The notes under the pieces are model-generated. The model did not search any database. It had not been told where the DNA came from and saw only the letters and a program-made list of their open reading frames with translations. 9,051 nucleotides of DNA from an archaeon (lineage in GTDB: Archaea; Asgardarchaeota; Hermodarchaeia; Hermodarchaeales; Hermodarchaeaceae). The position numbers and the translations under genes were made by a program. The number at the start of each line of letters is the position of its first letter. The first letter of the stretch is position 1. Shown piece by piece: positions 1 through 5,982 of the stretch. The DNA is taken from contig JABXGV010000234.1 of NCBI GenBank assembly GCA_016550485.1, forward strand, positions 1 through 9,051, given 5' to 3'.

Positions 1-1
1 G

Positions 2-73
2 GTATTTAACGAATATGAAGGTGTCCTTAACAAGTTCAAGGAAGTAAAATGTGCTTTCAAAAATACCTTCTAG
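2..73 (+). CDS. Possible 3' end of an upstream gene (partial)
   Basis: A frame is open from the window edge to a TAG at 71-73 and reads as a plausible Lys/Phe-rich C-terminus ending CAFKNTF. Only 23 codons are visible and a stop-free run this short is common by chance, so this is tentative. If real, it makes the GTG at 51 an unlikely start for the next gene and favours the ATG at 117. No family can be recognised from so little sequence. Confidence 0.25.
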   Translation, partial: VFNEYEGVLNKFKEVKCAFKNTF

Positions 74-86
74 GAATTTCAGAAGG

Positions 87-94
87 ATTATAAC
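87..94 (+). promoter_or_regulatory. TATA-like box for the V4R gene
   Basis: ATTATAAC lies about 26 bases before the ATG at 117, the spacing expected between an archaeal TATA box and its transcription start. This would give a leaderless or nearly leaderless transcript, which agrees with the lack of a good Shine-Dalgarno sequence before that ATG. Promoter calls from short AT-rich words are weak. Confidence 0.35.
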
Positions 95-116
95 TCGTAT
101 AAGTACTGGGCAAATT

Positions 117-656
117 ATGGAAAATATCGATATGTTCCAGTTCATCAAAAACGCCTTAGAGAACAAGGATGGCGCGTTGATGATGCAGGGTGAGCGGTTC
201 ATCCTCATACCCCTGGCCTTCATTTCCTACCTCCAGAAGAACATTGAGAACCTCGCGGGAGTCGACGGCGCGTATGTCATGTTAACCGAAGCAGCGCAAA
301 TGAGCGGACAGGATGTCAGCCAGACCGTCATGGCTATTGCCAAGGGGTTACCCTTCGAACAGCAGGTCCAGCTCTTCCTGCGAATGAATTCCGCCATCGG
401 CTGGGGCAAGTACGAGGTTAAAGACCTCACCATGGACCCCTTCAAGATGGTAGTCAAATACACCAACAGTTACATCGGCGACGTCTATGGCGGCAAAGCG
501 GATGGTCCGCGCTGTTACATCACCTCCGGAACCAAAGACCTCTATGAATCCCTCCTCAGGGCTGCTGGCAGAGACATCAAACTCAAGGTCACCGAAACCA
601 CCTGCGTCGCAAAAGGCGACCCCCACTGCGAATTCATCTACGAAGAAGACACATAA
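117..656 (+). CDS. V4R (4-vinyl reductase) domain small-molecule-binding protein
   Basis: A 179-residue protein made almost entirely of a V4R domain, the family often labelled hydrocarbon-binding protein (COG1719). Visible hallmarks are an N-terminal strand-helix stretch (GERFILIPLAFI), a central Gly/Trp-containing segment (IGWGKYEV), a turn before the last helix, and the C-terminal signature with two cysteines, C163 and C171, in the pattern C-x-x-K-G-D-P-H-C followed by EFIY. In other proteins V4R domains bind small hydrophobic ligands or cobalt-porphyrin intermediates, or act as sensory input modules. No output domain is fused here, so the ligand and role are unknown; it is probably a soluble cytoplasmic protein. 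Start choice: GTG at 51 gives 201 residues and has AAGGAAG just upstream, but the extra 22 residues do not look like the family and overlap a possible upstream gene. ATG 117 (or ATG 132) fits the domain boundary and the TATA box. Confidence 0.85.
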   Translation: MENIDMFQFIKNALENKDGALMMQGERFILIPLAFISYLQKNIENLAGVDGAYVMLTEAAQMSGQDVSQTVMAIAKGLPFEQQVQLFLRMNSAIGWGKYEVKDLTMDPFKMVVKYTNSYIGDVYGGKADGPRCYITSGTKDLYESLLRAAGRDIKLKVTETTCVAKGDPHCEFIYEEDT

Positions 657-722
657 TAGCATACTAGAAGATAGATTCTACAGGTCGCCAACCGATTCAA
701 TACTCCTTATTGAGAGTACTAG

Positions 723-737
723 TTGGTTTTCGTTTTA
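723..737 (+). terminator. T-run transcription terminator candidate
   Basis: Two TTTT runs separated by CG (727-730 and 733-736) lie about 70 bases after the V4R stop codon, with no strong GC hairpin. Archaeal RNA polymerase can terminate at such T-runs. The position between two same-strand genes with their own promoter candidates fits a terminator. Confidence 0.35.
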
Positions 738-905
738 TAGACTGGATGAGAATTCATTGGATTACTCAGCTGGCCCTTGATGCCATTTCGCACGATATAA
801 TACGCTGAGGGTGTACTCGATTTTCTATTGAACAATACTCAGCGGCGAGAATACCCAAAAAAGGCTAAGACTTTTATTCTTACACTGTTGGTCATCCAAT
901 TGGAC

Positions 906-911
906 GGAGGT
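906..911 (+). promoter_or_regulatory. Strong ribosome binding site that decides the TTG start at 921
   Basis: GGAGGT lies nine bases before TTG 921 and is complementary to the 3' end of archaeal 16S rRNA. No comparable site precedes the upstream in-frame TTG at 828, so the shorter protein is preferred. Confidence 0.7.
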
Positions 912-920
912 AAACCTTGG

Positions 921-2333
921 TTGACAACTCGGCATGAGAATCCGTTAGATTTAGAAGGTTGGCCAATGCTTCGGCGTGACGCAGAAGCTTCAGGAAGCGA
1001 TGGGTCGTCTATTATCCCGCCGTTGGAAAAGGCTTGGGAGTTTCGAGCGGGTGGGGCTATTGAATCTGCACCAGCCGTGGCGTATGGTATAGTTTTCTTC
1101 GGGAGCAAAGACAAGCACATCTACGCTGTTGATGTTGACACAGGAAAGAGTCGGTGGACTTTTAAAATGGAGAAAGCGGTCGTCACAACACCAGTTGTTG
1201 CTGACGGAATCGTCTATGCTGCCAGCAAAGACAAGCACATCTACGCTATCGACGCCCGGACTGGAGAAAAACACTGGCAATTCTCTCCAGGCAATGACAT
1301 CTCCGCTACAGCGGTCGGTCATGGCTTAGTATTTTTTGGATGCAAGGACAAGCAGATCTACGCCCTTGATGCCAAAACCGGTCAGCAACAATGGACTTTC
1401 AAAGGCAACTCCAAGGGATATTCAGCACCCATAATTACTGATGGAAAGGTGCTGATTTCAGGGAATGGAGGAAATCTCTACGCCCTAAATGCGACCGATG
1501 GGAAACTCCACTGGGAACGCCAAACGCGCTTATCGGATTCCATCCCAGTCGTTGCAGGGGATTACATCTTGTGCCGCACTGCAATGGGAGCGCTTGAGGT
1601 GACTAACCTCACGAGTGGAGCTTCAGCCGGTAAGCTGCTCCTCCAAGGTGTGGTTGAATTCAGTGTAAACAAAGGCCTTCTCTTCATAACCTTTAATGTG
1701 CCTAAAGGATTGGGTGCTTATAGTCTCAGAAAGGTTGGGTCAATGGATACTAGCTTTGATATATTATACCCTGTCGGAAAGTGGGTGACAGTCAGCTTAC
1801 CCGTCGTGGGAGGTGACTACGCCTATATGGCATCTTTAGGTGGGAAGTACCTATTAAGCATGAATCTCACTAAAGTCATGAAACGCTACGAGTTTCCGTT
1901 AGATTACAAACTTAAATCGCCTCCAGTAATTTCCAATAATATGCTTTTCGTCGGCGGCGACAAAGGGCAACTCCTTGCCTTAAGAAGCACCGACGACCCC
2001 CAAGCCCTGCAACGTCTGGAACATATCGAGGAAATAGTTGTAAGAACACCGACCTTCGCGGCGATAATTTGGGGGGGCGCCTTACGATTCCCGAAGAAGT
2101 GTTGTTTGTGCTGTGGCCCAGCAGAAGAGTTCGAGAAAATCAGCTTTATGGAGCATAAAACAAGGACAACGATATCTGGTGTACCTTACTGTAAAGCCTG
2201 CAAGCAGAAAGTGAAGAAAACGTTCGGTGGGGAAAAACCTGGTGTCGGAATTCTCCAAACAAATCCCGCCGTCATCGCTTTTAGAAGTATGAAATACTGG
2301 GTCATGTTCATGGAAGCAAACCACCTGCGATAG
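921..2333 (+). CDS. PQQ-like beta-propeller protein with C-terminal zinc module
   Basis: A 470-residue protein. The N-terminal 350 or so residues are a beta-propeller of PQQ-like repeats. Four regular blades carry the Y-A-[VIL]-[DN]-x-x-[TD]-G signature near residues 68-75, 108-115, 147-154 and 187-194, each followed by the usual Trp; later blades are more divergent. The motif begins with EGWPMLRRDAEASG, the usual entry into these propellers. The C-terminus has a four-cysteine site, CxxC at 395/398 and CxxC at 424/427 (PYCKAC), followed by a short strand-helix tail, likely one zinc ribbon or treble clef. There is no signal peptide or membrane segment, unlike secreted quinoprotein dehydrogenases, so enzymatic PQQ use is doubtful; a cytoplasmic scaffold or interaction role is inferred. 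TTG 921 is chosen over the in-frame TTG at 828 because of the GGAGGT. It is convergent with the next gene. Confidence 0.85.
   Translation: MTTRHENPLDLEGWPMLRRDAEASGSDGSSIIPPLEKAWEFRAGGAIESAPAVAYGIVFFGSKDKHIYAVDVDTGKSRWTFKMEKAVVTTPVVADGIVYAASKDKHIYAIDARTGEKHWQFSPGNDISATAVGHGLVFFGCKDKQIYALDAKTGQQQWTFKGNSKGYSAPIITDGKVLISGNGGNLYALNATDGKLHWERQTRLSDSIPVVAGDYILCRTAMGALEVTNLTSGASAGKLLLQGVVEFSVNKGLLFITFNVPKGLGAYSLRKVGSMDTSFDILYPVGKWVTVSLPVVGGDYAYMASLGGKYLLSMNLTKVMKRYEFPLDYKLKSPPVISNNMLFVGGDKGQLLALRSTDDPQALQRLEHIEEIVVRTPTFAAIIWGGALRFPKKCCLCCGPAEEFEKISFMEHKTRTTISGVPYCKACKQKVKKTFGGEKPGVGILQTNPAVIAFRSMKYWVMFMEANHLR
1104..1247 (+). repeat. DNA-level direct repeat between propeller blades
   Basis: Bases 1104-1127 and 1224-1247 are identical over 24 positions, exactly 120 bases (40 codons) apart, both encoding SKDKHIYA. 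A third, diverged copy (CKDKQIYA) begins near 1341. The identity at synonymous positions points to recent blade duplication or gene conversion inside the propeller gene. Confidence 0.8.
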
Positions 2334-2394
2334 TTATCCCCTACTTAGCCTGCTCCCTCTCACCTAGTACACTACCGGAAGTACTCGATATACA

Positions 2395-2955
2395 TTAGCT
2401 GCCTCCGACTTGTGTGAGGAAGTCAATGACATCCATCCCGTACGCATACTTCGCTCCAAGGATGAGAGGACACCAATGGGGAATCCGAACCACACTGCAC
2501 ACGGTGATCTCTAGATCCTCATCCAGTTGTTGAACAAAGAGCCCCCAGCTAATACATTGGTTGTCCACTAGAACTCTATGTCGCCCTTCCTCGAATCCGA
2601 ATACCTCGCCACTCCCCAAGCCCCTTCGGGTATTAAGAAACAGTACAACATCACCGTAGTTGAGTTCCCAACTCGCGACCTCGACATAATATATTATAGC
2701 ATCATCATAACCATCCTTGTTGCAATCCATGATTATTAATCGGGAATAGGTAGAGACATAGGGATACGGAGTACCTGCGGCGTGTGAAAGCCCGACCAGG
2801 CTGAAGCTGTCTCCATCTCGCACAAGAGATAACACCCCAGAATAAGGAAAGACTGAGGAATTTCCCGACCTGTAGCCGAATACCACAGACTCCTTACCAT
2901 TGGCTTGATTACCATCGAGCTTCGCAGCTTTGCCATCACCAATCCCGGCGCTCAA
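2395..2955 (-). CDS. Hypothetical protein with FG-GAP/VCBS-like calcium-loop motifs
   Basis: I do not recognise a named family with confidence. The 186-residue product contains D77-C-N79-K-D81-G82-Y-D-D85, an EF-hand-like calcium loop of the type in FG-GAP/VCBS propeller blades, followed by the strand AIIYYVEV. About 63 residues earlier, LDGNQANGKESVVFGY resembles a second, less perfect blade loop, so the protein may be about two to three blades of a beta-propeller. This is short for a closed propeller, and there is no signal peptide although most relatives are extracellular. The start is uncertain: TTG at 2955 is the only start after an in-frame TGA and has no clear ribosome binding site, so this may be a 5'-truncated remnant. 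It is the last gene of a minus-strand pair, 50 bases after the DUF6504-like gene. Confidence 0.5.
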   Translation of the reverse strand: MSAGIGDGKAAKLDGNQANGKESVVFGYRSGNSSVFPYSGVLSLVRDGDSFSLVGLSHAAGTPYPYVSTYSRLIIMDCNKDGYDDAIIYYVEVASWELNYGDVVLFLNTRRGLGSGEVFGFEEGRHRVLVDNQCISWGLFVQQLDEDLEITVCSVVRIPHWCPLILGAKYAYGMDVIDFLTQVGGS

Positions 2956-2977
2956 GAATGTAGATCAGATTTTGTTA

Positions 2978-3025
2978 CTAGAAGTCATCATCAATAGGCG
3001 ATTACCTACTCATAACCTATGTCGT
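2978..3025 (-). pseudogene. Relic 3' end of a third DUF6935-like paralogue
   Basis: Read on the minus strand, these 16 codons align without gaps to the last 16 codons of the gene at 4772-5284 (bases 4772-4819), about two thirds of bases matching. The relic reads T-T-stop-V-M-S-R-stop-S-P-I-D-D-D-F-stop against S-T-W-I-M-S-V-M-P-P-I-D-D-D-F-stop. The first internal stop is a TGG to TAG change. The four differences in the last seven codons are all synonymous third-position changes, including TAA to TAG at the stop. The 5' part is absent, replaced by the DUF6504-like gene, whose last codons overlap the relic in another frame. Confidence 0.5.
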
Positions 3026-3293
3026 TATTGAGTTCGCGGAGCAGCACCCAGTAGGGTTTCCCGGGAATGCGATGGTGGTACAGCACGAAGCGCTGCCCGG
3101 TATCGACTAAGACCTGGTAGTAGTCGCGGTGCCGTCGTCGGTACCAATCGCGACGAAAATCCAGCTGCTGACGACTAGCTTCAATGGAGCGAATCATGTA
3201 CGTGCGACCTCGCCACGTGAATCGGAGCGGGTGTCCTACACTCGCTACCTCGACCGTGATGCGTTCACCAATAAACTGGCTAGAGTCCTCCAT
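3006..3293 (-). CDS. DUF6504-like small protein
   Basis: A 95-residue basic protein resembling the DUF6504 family, a small beta-rich domain found alone or at the end of Y-family polymerase (DinB) proteins. Visible features match: an N-terminal ERITVEV strand, PLRFTWRGRTYMI near residues 22-34, a basic linker with Asp-Trp-Tyr, RDYYQVLVDTGQRFVLYHH near 56-74, and YWVLLREL near the C-terminus. The molecular function of the family is not known to me; the association with polymerases is from memory and no polymerase is present here. ATG 3293 follows a GGGTGA (3303-3308) with nine bases between, a good archaeal ribosome binding site. The gene is divergent from the DUF3795 gene and may share a TATA box with it. 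Its end overlaps the relic of another gene, so the last few residues may have been acquired by fusion. Confidence 0.7.
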   Translation of the reverse strand: MEDSSQFIGERITVEVASVGHPLRFTWRGRTYMIRSIEASRQQLDFRRDWYRRRHRDYYQVLVDTGQRFVLYHHRIPGKPYWVLLRELNNDIGYE

Positions 3294-3341
3294 CAGCGAC
3301 TGTCACCCAAGCGATTCTAGTAATAGTAACGTTCTTGAGAC

Positions 3342-3347
3342 TTATAA
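3342..3347. promoter_or_regulatory. Palindromic TATA box between divergent genes
   Basis: TTATAA reads the same on both strands. It sits about 49 bases before ATG 3293 (minus) and 60 before ATG 3407 (plus), so starts near 3318 (minus) and 3371 (plus) would give short leaders that include both ribosome binding sites. It could serve either or both genes. Confidence 0.4.
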
Positions 3348-3406
3348 TGGATAGGCACTAACACAAATACCATACCGTGGGTGTTAGGTGGCAGGGTGTC
3401 AAGGAA

Positions 3407-3850
3407 ATGGATCCAGAATATGTTGCATATTGTGGGTATTACTACTGTCGGCTCTGCGGGTACCACAGCGGGAAGCTAGTTGCTGCCGCACAGCAGCTCT
3501 ATGACGAAGCAAAGGGATACCGCTCTCTCGAATTAATCGTGAAGAGCAAGAACGCCTTTGACTTTGACGAATTCCTGAAGGGACTCGTCTGGCTCGCCCA
3601 CCAGGACCACCCGTGTAAGGGCTGCCGGCAGGGCGGCGGATGGTCGTGGCGACCCGACTGCCCGATTCGCACCTGTTGTATCGAAAAAGGCGTGGACTTC
3701 TGCTACCAGTGTTCAGCCTTTCCCTGTAGCACGTTGACTGAGGGGCCACTGCAAGAGTATATGCAGCGATTCATCGAAGCCAATCGGCAAATCCAACGCA
3801 TAGGGCTAAAGGACTGGATTAAACAACGGTACGGGCGTCGTGCAAAGTAG
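3407..3850 (+). CDS. DUF3795 family cysteine-rich protein
   Basis: A 147-residue protein of the DUF3795 family, probably a metal-binding (zinc or iron-sulfur) cytoplasmic protein of unknown role. Eleven cysteines are placed as in the family: C9-G...C14-x-x-C17 at the N-terminus, C70-x-G-C73 (PCKGC), C85, C90-C91 (CPIRTCC), then C99-x-x-C102 and C107 in FCYQCSAFPC, followed by the helical tail with IGLKDWIKQRYG. A GTG at 3377 would add ten residues, but ATG 3407 is preferred because GGGTG at 3394-3398 lies eight bases upstream and the family normally begins close to the first YCG motif. The gene stands alone on the plus strand between two minus-strand groups and is convergent with the methyltransferase-like gene. 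CCCACGTGGG at 3859-3868 just after its stop is palindromic but has no loop, so it is not a clear terminator. Confidence 0.85.
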   Translation: MDPEYVAYCGYYYCRLCGYHSGKLVAAAQQLYDEAKGYRSLELIVKSKNAFDFDEFLKGLVWLAHQDHPCKGCRQGGGWSWRPDCPIRTCCIEKGVDFCYQCSAFPCSTLTEGPLQEYMQRFIEANRQIQRIGLKDWIKQRYGRRAK

Positions 3851-3918
3851 GTGTCAAACCCACGTGGGCAACTTCAGGCGGCTAGCAGTACTCATAATCG
3901 GTAATCTGATGCTCATGA

Positions 3919-4437
3919 TTAGTGTCTGCGACGCAGGCATCTAATGATACCAAGTAGGAAATTCGCCCGGGGGACCTTCCTCATGTATTCTTCGTAGTCT
4001 TCGCCGAATTTTCTGATGCCATCCTCGTCTCCTTCTATCAGCCCCACATAGAAGTATACGACACCGGGGATGGCAAGCAGGGCAATGATACAGCTCTGCG
4101 TAATCAGGGGCAAGGCAAACACGATGAGAAACCCTGCCACAAACTGGGGGTGCCTAACAATGGCGAATATCCCAGTATCAACAAGCTGGGTTGTTTTCAT
4201 ATAGCTCTCCCCCTTTGCCACACCTCCCCTCTTCCGCATTTCGTAGATTGGCAGCACACCAAAAATCGCGGAAATCCAGAGCACGACCCAGCCAAGGATT
4301 TCTAGCCAGTCGAGTTGCGGATGGTACAGAAAGAAACATAGAACTATCTGGACGACGATGAGCACCGAAAAAACGACATGTCCAAAGAGCCCCAATCGGC
4401 TGTTATCCCAGAAATGCCCAGTCATAATGGTTAACAC
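3919..4437 (-). CDS. Isoprenylcysteine carboxyl methyltransferase-like membrane protein
   Basis: A 172-residue integral membrane protein of the ICMT/PEMT-like methyltransferase superfamily. Hydrophobic segments near residues 17-39, 43-65, 99-116 and 118-134 give about four helices. The superfamily signature is present: V-x-T-G-I-F-A-I-V-R95-H96-P97-Q98 before the third helix, E135 after the fourth, then FGEDYEEYMRKVPRANF at 144-160, the region that with RHP and Glu forms the S-adenosylmethionine site in known members. The prokaryotic group acts on diverse substrates, including phospholipids and isoprenoid thiols, so the substrate is unknown and no CaaX-type protein is seen nearby. GTG 4437 has AGG six bases upstream; ATG 4425 is the alternative (168 residues). 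A 17-base palindrome covers this start. It follows the small membrane protein gene by 109 bases and may have its own promoter. Confidence 0.75.
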   Translation of the reverse strand: MLTIMTGHFWDNSRLGLFGHVVFSVLIVVQIVLCFFLYHPQLDWLEILGWVVLWISAIFGVLPIYEMRKRGGVAKGESYMKTTQLVDTGIFAIVRHPQFVAGFLIVFALPLITQSCIIALLAIPGVVYFYVGLIEGDEDGIRKFGEDYEEYMRKVPRANFLLGIIRCLRRRH

Positions 4438-4445
4438 TGTTAACC
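4429..4445. promoter_or_regulatory. Perfect 17-base palindrome over the methyltransferase start (operator candidate)
   Basis: GGTTAACACTGTTAACC has eight-base arms around one central base. It covers the GTG at 4437 and most of the upstream ribosome binding region, and lies about 25 bases downstream of a weak TATA-like TTTTTA on the minus strand (about 4455-4462), so it probably straddles the transcription start. A dimeric repressor bound here would block transcription. No regulator gene is seen in the window. Confidence 0.45.
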
Positions 4446-4480
4446 TACTAGAGCTAAAAAGTTAAGGGTTGACGTCAAGA

Positions 4481-4493
4481 CCCCCATTGGGGG
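4481..4493 (-). repeat. Short GC-rich inverted repeat between two minus-strand genes
   Basis: CCCCC and GGGGG separated by three bases could form a five-pair hairpin about 55 bases after the stop of the small membrane protein gene. No T-run follows on the minus strand, so it is a weak terminator candidate; it could also stabilise an mRNA end. TTGACGTCAA, a ten-base palindrome, lies next to it at 4469-4478. Confidence 0.25.
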
Positions 4494-4546
4494 GAGACAA
4501 GCCTCAGTTGAATACATAGCAAACGGGAGTCAGTCTTTCCGTTCTC

Positions 4547-4759
4547 TCAAGACGCCTTATGTTTCTGATATGCTAACCAGCATGTAGTAGCTATGTAGAT
4601 ACAACACAGTATTTCGAAAAGCAAAATGAGGGGAGGGAATAATGGTCTGCCAAAGGACAGAAATGCTAGAACTCCAGTTATTATGATGGTTATCAGTGTG
4701 GCTAGTAGGACCAAAGTCGTCCTTACCCCTATCTTTTTACCCAGGGTACTCATCCCCAT
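4547..4759 (-). CDS. Small two-helix membrane protein, unknown function
   Basis: A 70-residue protein with a short basic N-terminus (MGMSTLGKKIGVR) and two hydrophobic segments near residues 14-34 and 41-63, joined by a short loop with FGRPLFPP, ending in a basic tail (QKHKAS). This predicts a helical hairpin with both ends in the cytoplasm. I do not recognise a family. The coding call rests on context: AGGT at 4766-4769 lies six bases before ATG 4759 and immediately after the stop codon of the preceding DUF6935-like gene, only 12 bases away, so the two are almost certainly co-transcribed and probably translationally coupled. A second ATG two codons later is possible. A role in anchoring or serving the soluble paralogues is only a guess from the operon. 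Confidence 0.65.
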   Translation of the reverse strand: MGMSTLGKKIGVRTTLVLLATLITIIITGVLAFLSFGRPLFPPLILLFEILCCIYIATTCWLAYQKHKAS

Positions 4760-4771
4760 TTTCCGACCTGT

Positions 4772-5284
4772 TTAGAAGTCGTCGTCAATTGGGGGCATCA
4801 CGCTCATAATCCACGTTGAGGTGCCTGTGAGCTTCCATTGACCATGCTTGTTCTTCTCCATGCTACCACTCGCGGGGCGATCCCGTCCACTGCTGTACAA
4901 ATAGACGGTACAGTTCTTGCCCTTGGTCTCGACCTTCAGCACAGTTAACGTCAGGTCATCGCCTTCCAGTTCGTAGGCCTTTTCGGGAACCCCACCAACG
5001 TATGACTTTGGCGTGTTGGGATTGTATTTGATGTGGTTCACAAAGTTGAGGTGGTTCCCCCAGAGCCCAAGACCCGAGGGTGACATCAGGTCCTCCTTGG
5101 TGTACCGCTTGTGTACCATGATTGACACCATGGCGCAGGCACGCTGGTAGTCCTCCTCCACGTTCAGCAGCGCTATCATGTAGTGGAAGGCGCACATCCC
5201 GGGGTCGTCCGCGGTTTTCTCCCAGCTCGCTTTGAACTTGTCGAAATCCCGGATCATCTTCATTTTCAGTGTTCGTTTTGCCAT
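4772..5284 (-). CDS. DUF6935-like protein, paralogue B
   Basis: A 170-residue soluble protein, clearly a paralogue of the gene immediately upstream. Shared blocks are FDKFKASWEK near residue 14, HYMIALLN, a MVSIMVHK-x-x-T-x-EDLMSPSG stretch, NPNTPKSYVGGVPE, LTLTVLKVE, and KNKHGQWKLT near the C-terminus. The P-x-SY-x-GG-x-PE-x-x-Y block and the final GQW segment resemble a family of unknown function that I recall as DUF6935, known mostly from Firmicutes; the family number is from memory. No signal peptide or membrane segment is seen. An upstream GTG at 5293 is possible, but ATG 5284 matches the paralogue's MAK start and the AGGTG containing that GTG (5291-5295) makes a ribosome binding site six bases away. 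The acidic tail PPIDDDF is also preserved in a relic at 2978-3025. It lies 54 bases after paralogue A and 12 bases before the small membrane protein. Confidence 0.8.
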   Translation of the reverse strand: MAKRTLKMKMIRDFDKFKASWEKTADDPGMCAFHYMIALLNVEEDYQRACAMVSIMVHKRYTKEDLMSPSGLGLWGNHLNFVNHIKYNPNTPKSYVGGVPEKAYELEGDDLTLTVLKVETKGKNCTVYLYSSGRDRPASGSMEKNKHGQWKLTGTSTWIMSVMPPIDDDF

Positions 5285-5338
5285 CTGAAACACCTGAAGA
5301 ATCCATTATTCACAATATTGGAACAGCTTGCCTTGAGC

Positions 5339-5875
5339 CTAGAAATCTTCGAGTTCCTCTTGTGATGGACGGACGCCAGTAATGATAGAGGAGCACTCAG
5401 TGATTTTCCACTGGCCATATTTATTCTTCGAGAGTTGTGTAGGGGTTGGGCTGTCCTTGCCGGCGCTCTGAATCCAAAGCTTGACTGTGGCAGGACCTCG
5501 CTTTCGTTTGAGTTTCTCAATCTTGAGCACAGTCATGGTTAGCCGGCTTTTGTTGATTTTGTAGTCATTCTCTGGTGTCCCGCCAAGGTAGCTCTTGGGG
5601 ACATCCGGGTTCTCTTTGGTGTGCATGAGGTAGTATCTCTGAGTACGTCCTAGCTTTCGGCCGGAGGGGGACATCAGGTCCTCTAGGGTCCGGTCCTTGT
5701 GTACGAGGATAGACATCATCGCGTCGGCGATTTTTATGTCTCGTTCAATGTTCAAGAGAGCAATCAAATAGTGGAAAATCGTTTGTTCGGGTTCCCCCGC
5801 ATTCTTTTCCCAGCTCGCTTTGAACTTGTCAAAGCTGGTGATCATCTTACCAGTAACGGTTTTGCTTTTTGCCAT
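5339..5875 (-). CDS. DUF6935-like protein, paralogue A
   Basis: A 178-residue soluble protein, the first gene of the minus-strand cluster. It shares with paralogue B the blocks FDKFKASWEK, HYLIALLN, EDLMSPSG, NPDVPKSYLGG, LTMTVLKIE and KNKYGQWKIT. Here the match to the recalled DUF6935 pattern is clearer: TPENDYKI, then strands ending SAGKDSPTPTQL, then GQWKITECSSIITGVRPS. Function is unknown to me; the fold looks mixed, with an N-terminal helical half and a C-terminal beta half. ATG 5875 is supported by the conserved MAK start in both copies and a GGTG eight bases upstream; a good TATA box lies at about 5909-5918, giving a very short leader. Residues RKLGRTQ and KLKRKRG make it more basic than copy B, while both end in acidic residues before a terminal Phe (LEDF, DDDF). 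Confidence 0.8.
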   Translation of the reverse strand: MAKSKTVTGKMITSFDKFKASWEKNAGEPEQTIFHYLIALLNIERDIKIADAMMSILVHKDRTLEDLMSPSGRKLGRTQRYYLMHTKENPDVPKSYLGGTPENDYKINKSRLTMTVLKIEKLKRKRGPATVKLWIQSAGKDSPTPTQLSKNKYGQWKITECSSIITGVRPSQEELEDF

Positions 5876-5908
5876 CTGGGCAGCACCGTTTATTCATTGA
5901 AAATTAAG

Positions 5909-5918
5909 CGTATAAAGG
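5909..5918 (-). promoter_or_regulatory. TATA box for the DUF6935-like operon
   Basis: On the minus strand CCTTTATACG, preceded by AGAA, is a good archaeal BRE/TATA match. Transcription would start near 5887, about 12 bases before ATG 5875, with the GGTG ribosome binding site at the very 5' end. The spacing is close to ideal, so this is one of the better promoter calls in the window. Confidence 0.5.
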
Positions 5919-5982
5919 TTCTTGTTTTCTCCGCAGGGATTGGACTTCACTACAGAGACTATAGAGTCTAGTCGCCTAGGGT

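Larger units (their letters stand above)
657..920. other. Intergenic region with terminator and promoter candidates
   Basis: No convincing gene is present in these 264 bases. It holds a T-run directly after the V4R gene (723-737) and two TATA-like words for the next gene: GATATAATA at 794-802, predicting a start near 822 and a leader of about 100 bases, and CTTTTATT at 871-878, predicting a start near 900 just before the GGAGGT. A reading frame open from a TTG at 828 runs into the next gene, but its first 31 codons lack a ribosome binding site and are better read as leader. Confidence 0.5.

Noticed and set aside
3859..3868. CCCACGTGGG as a terminator hairpin
   Set aside because: It has no loop and no following T-run; ten-base palindromes are expected several times by chance in a window this long.
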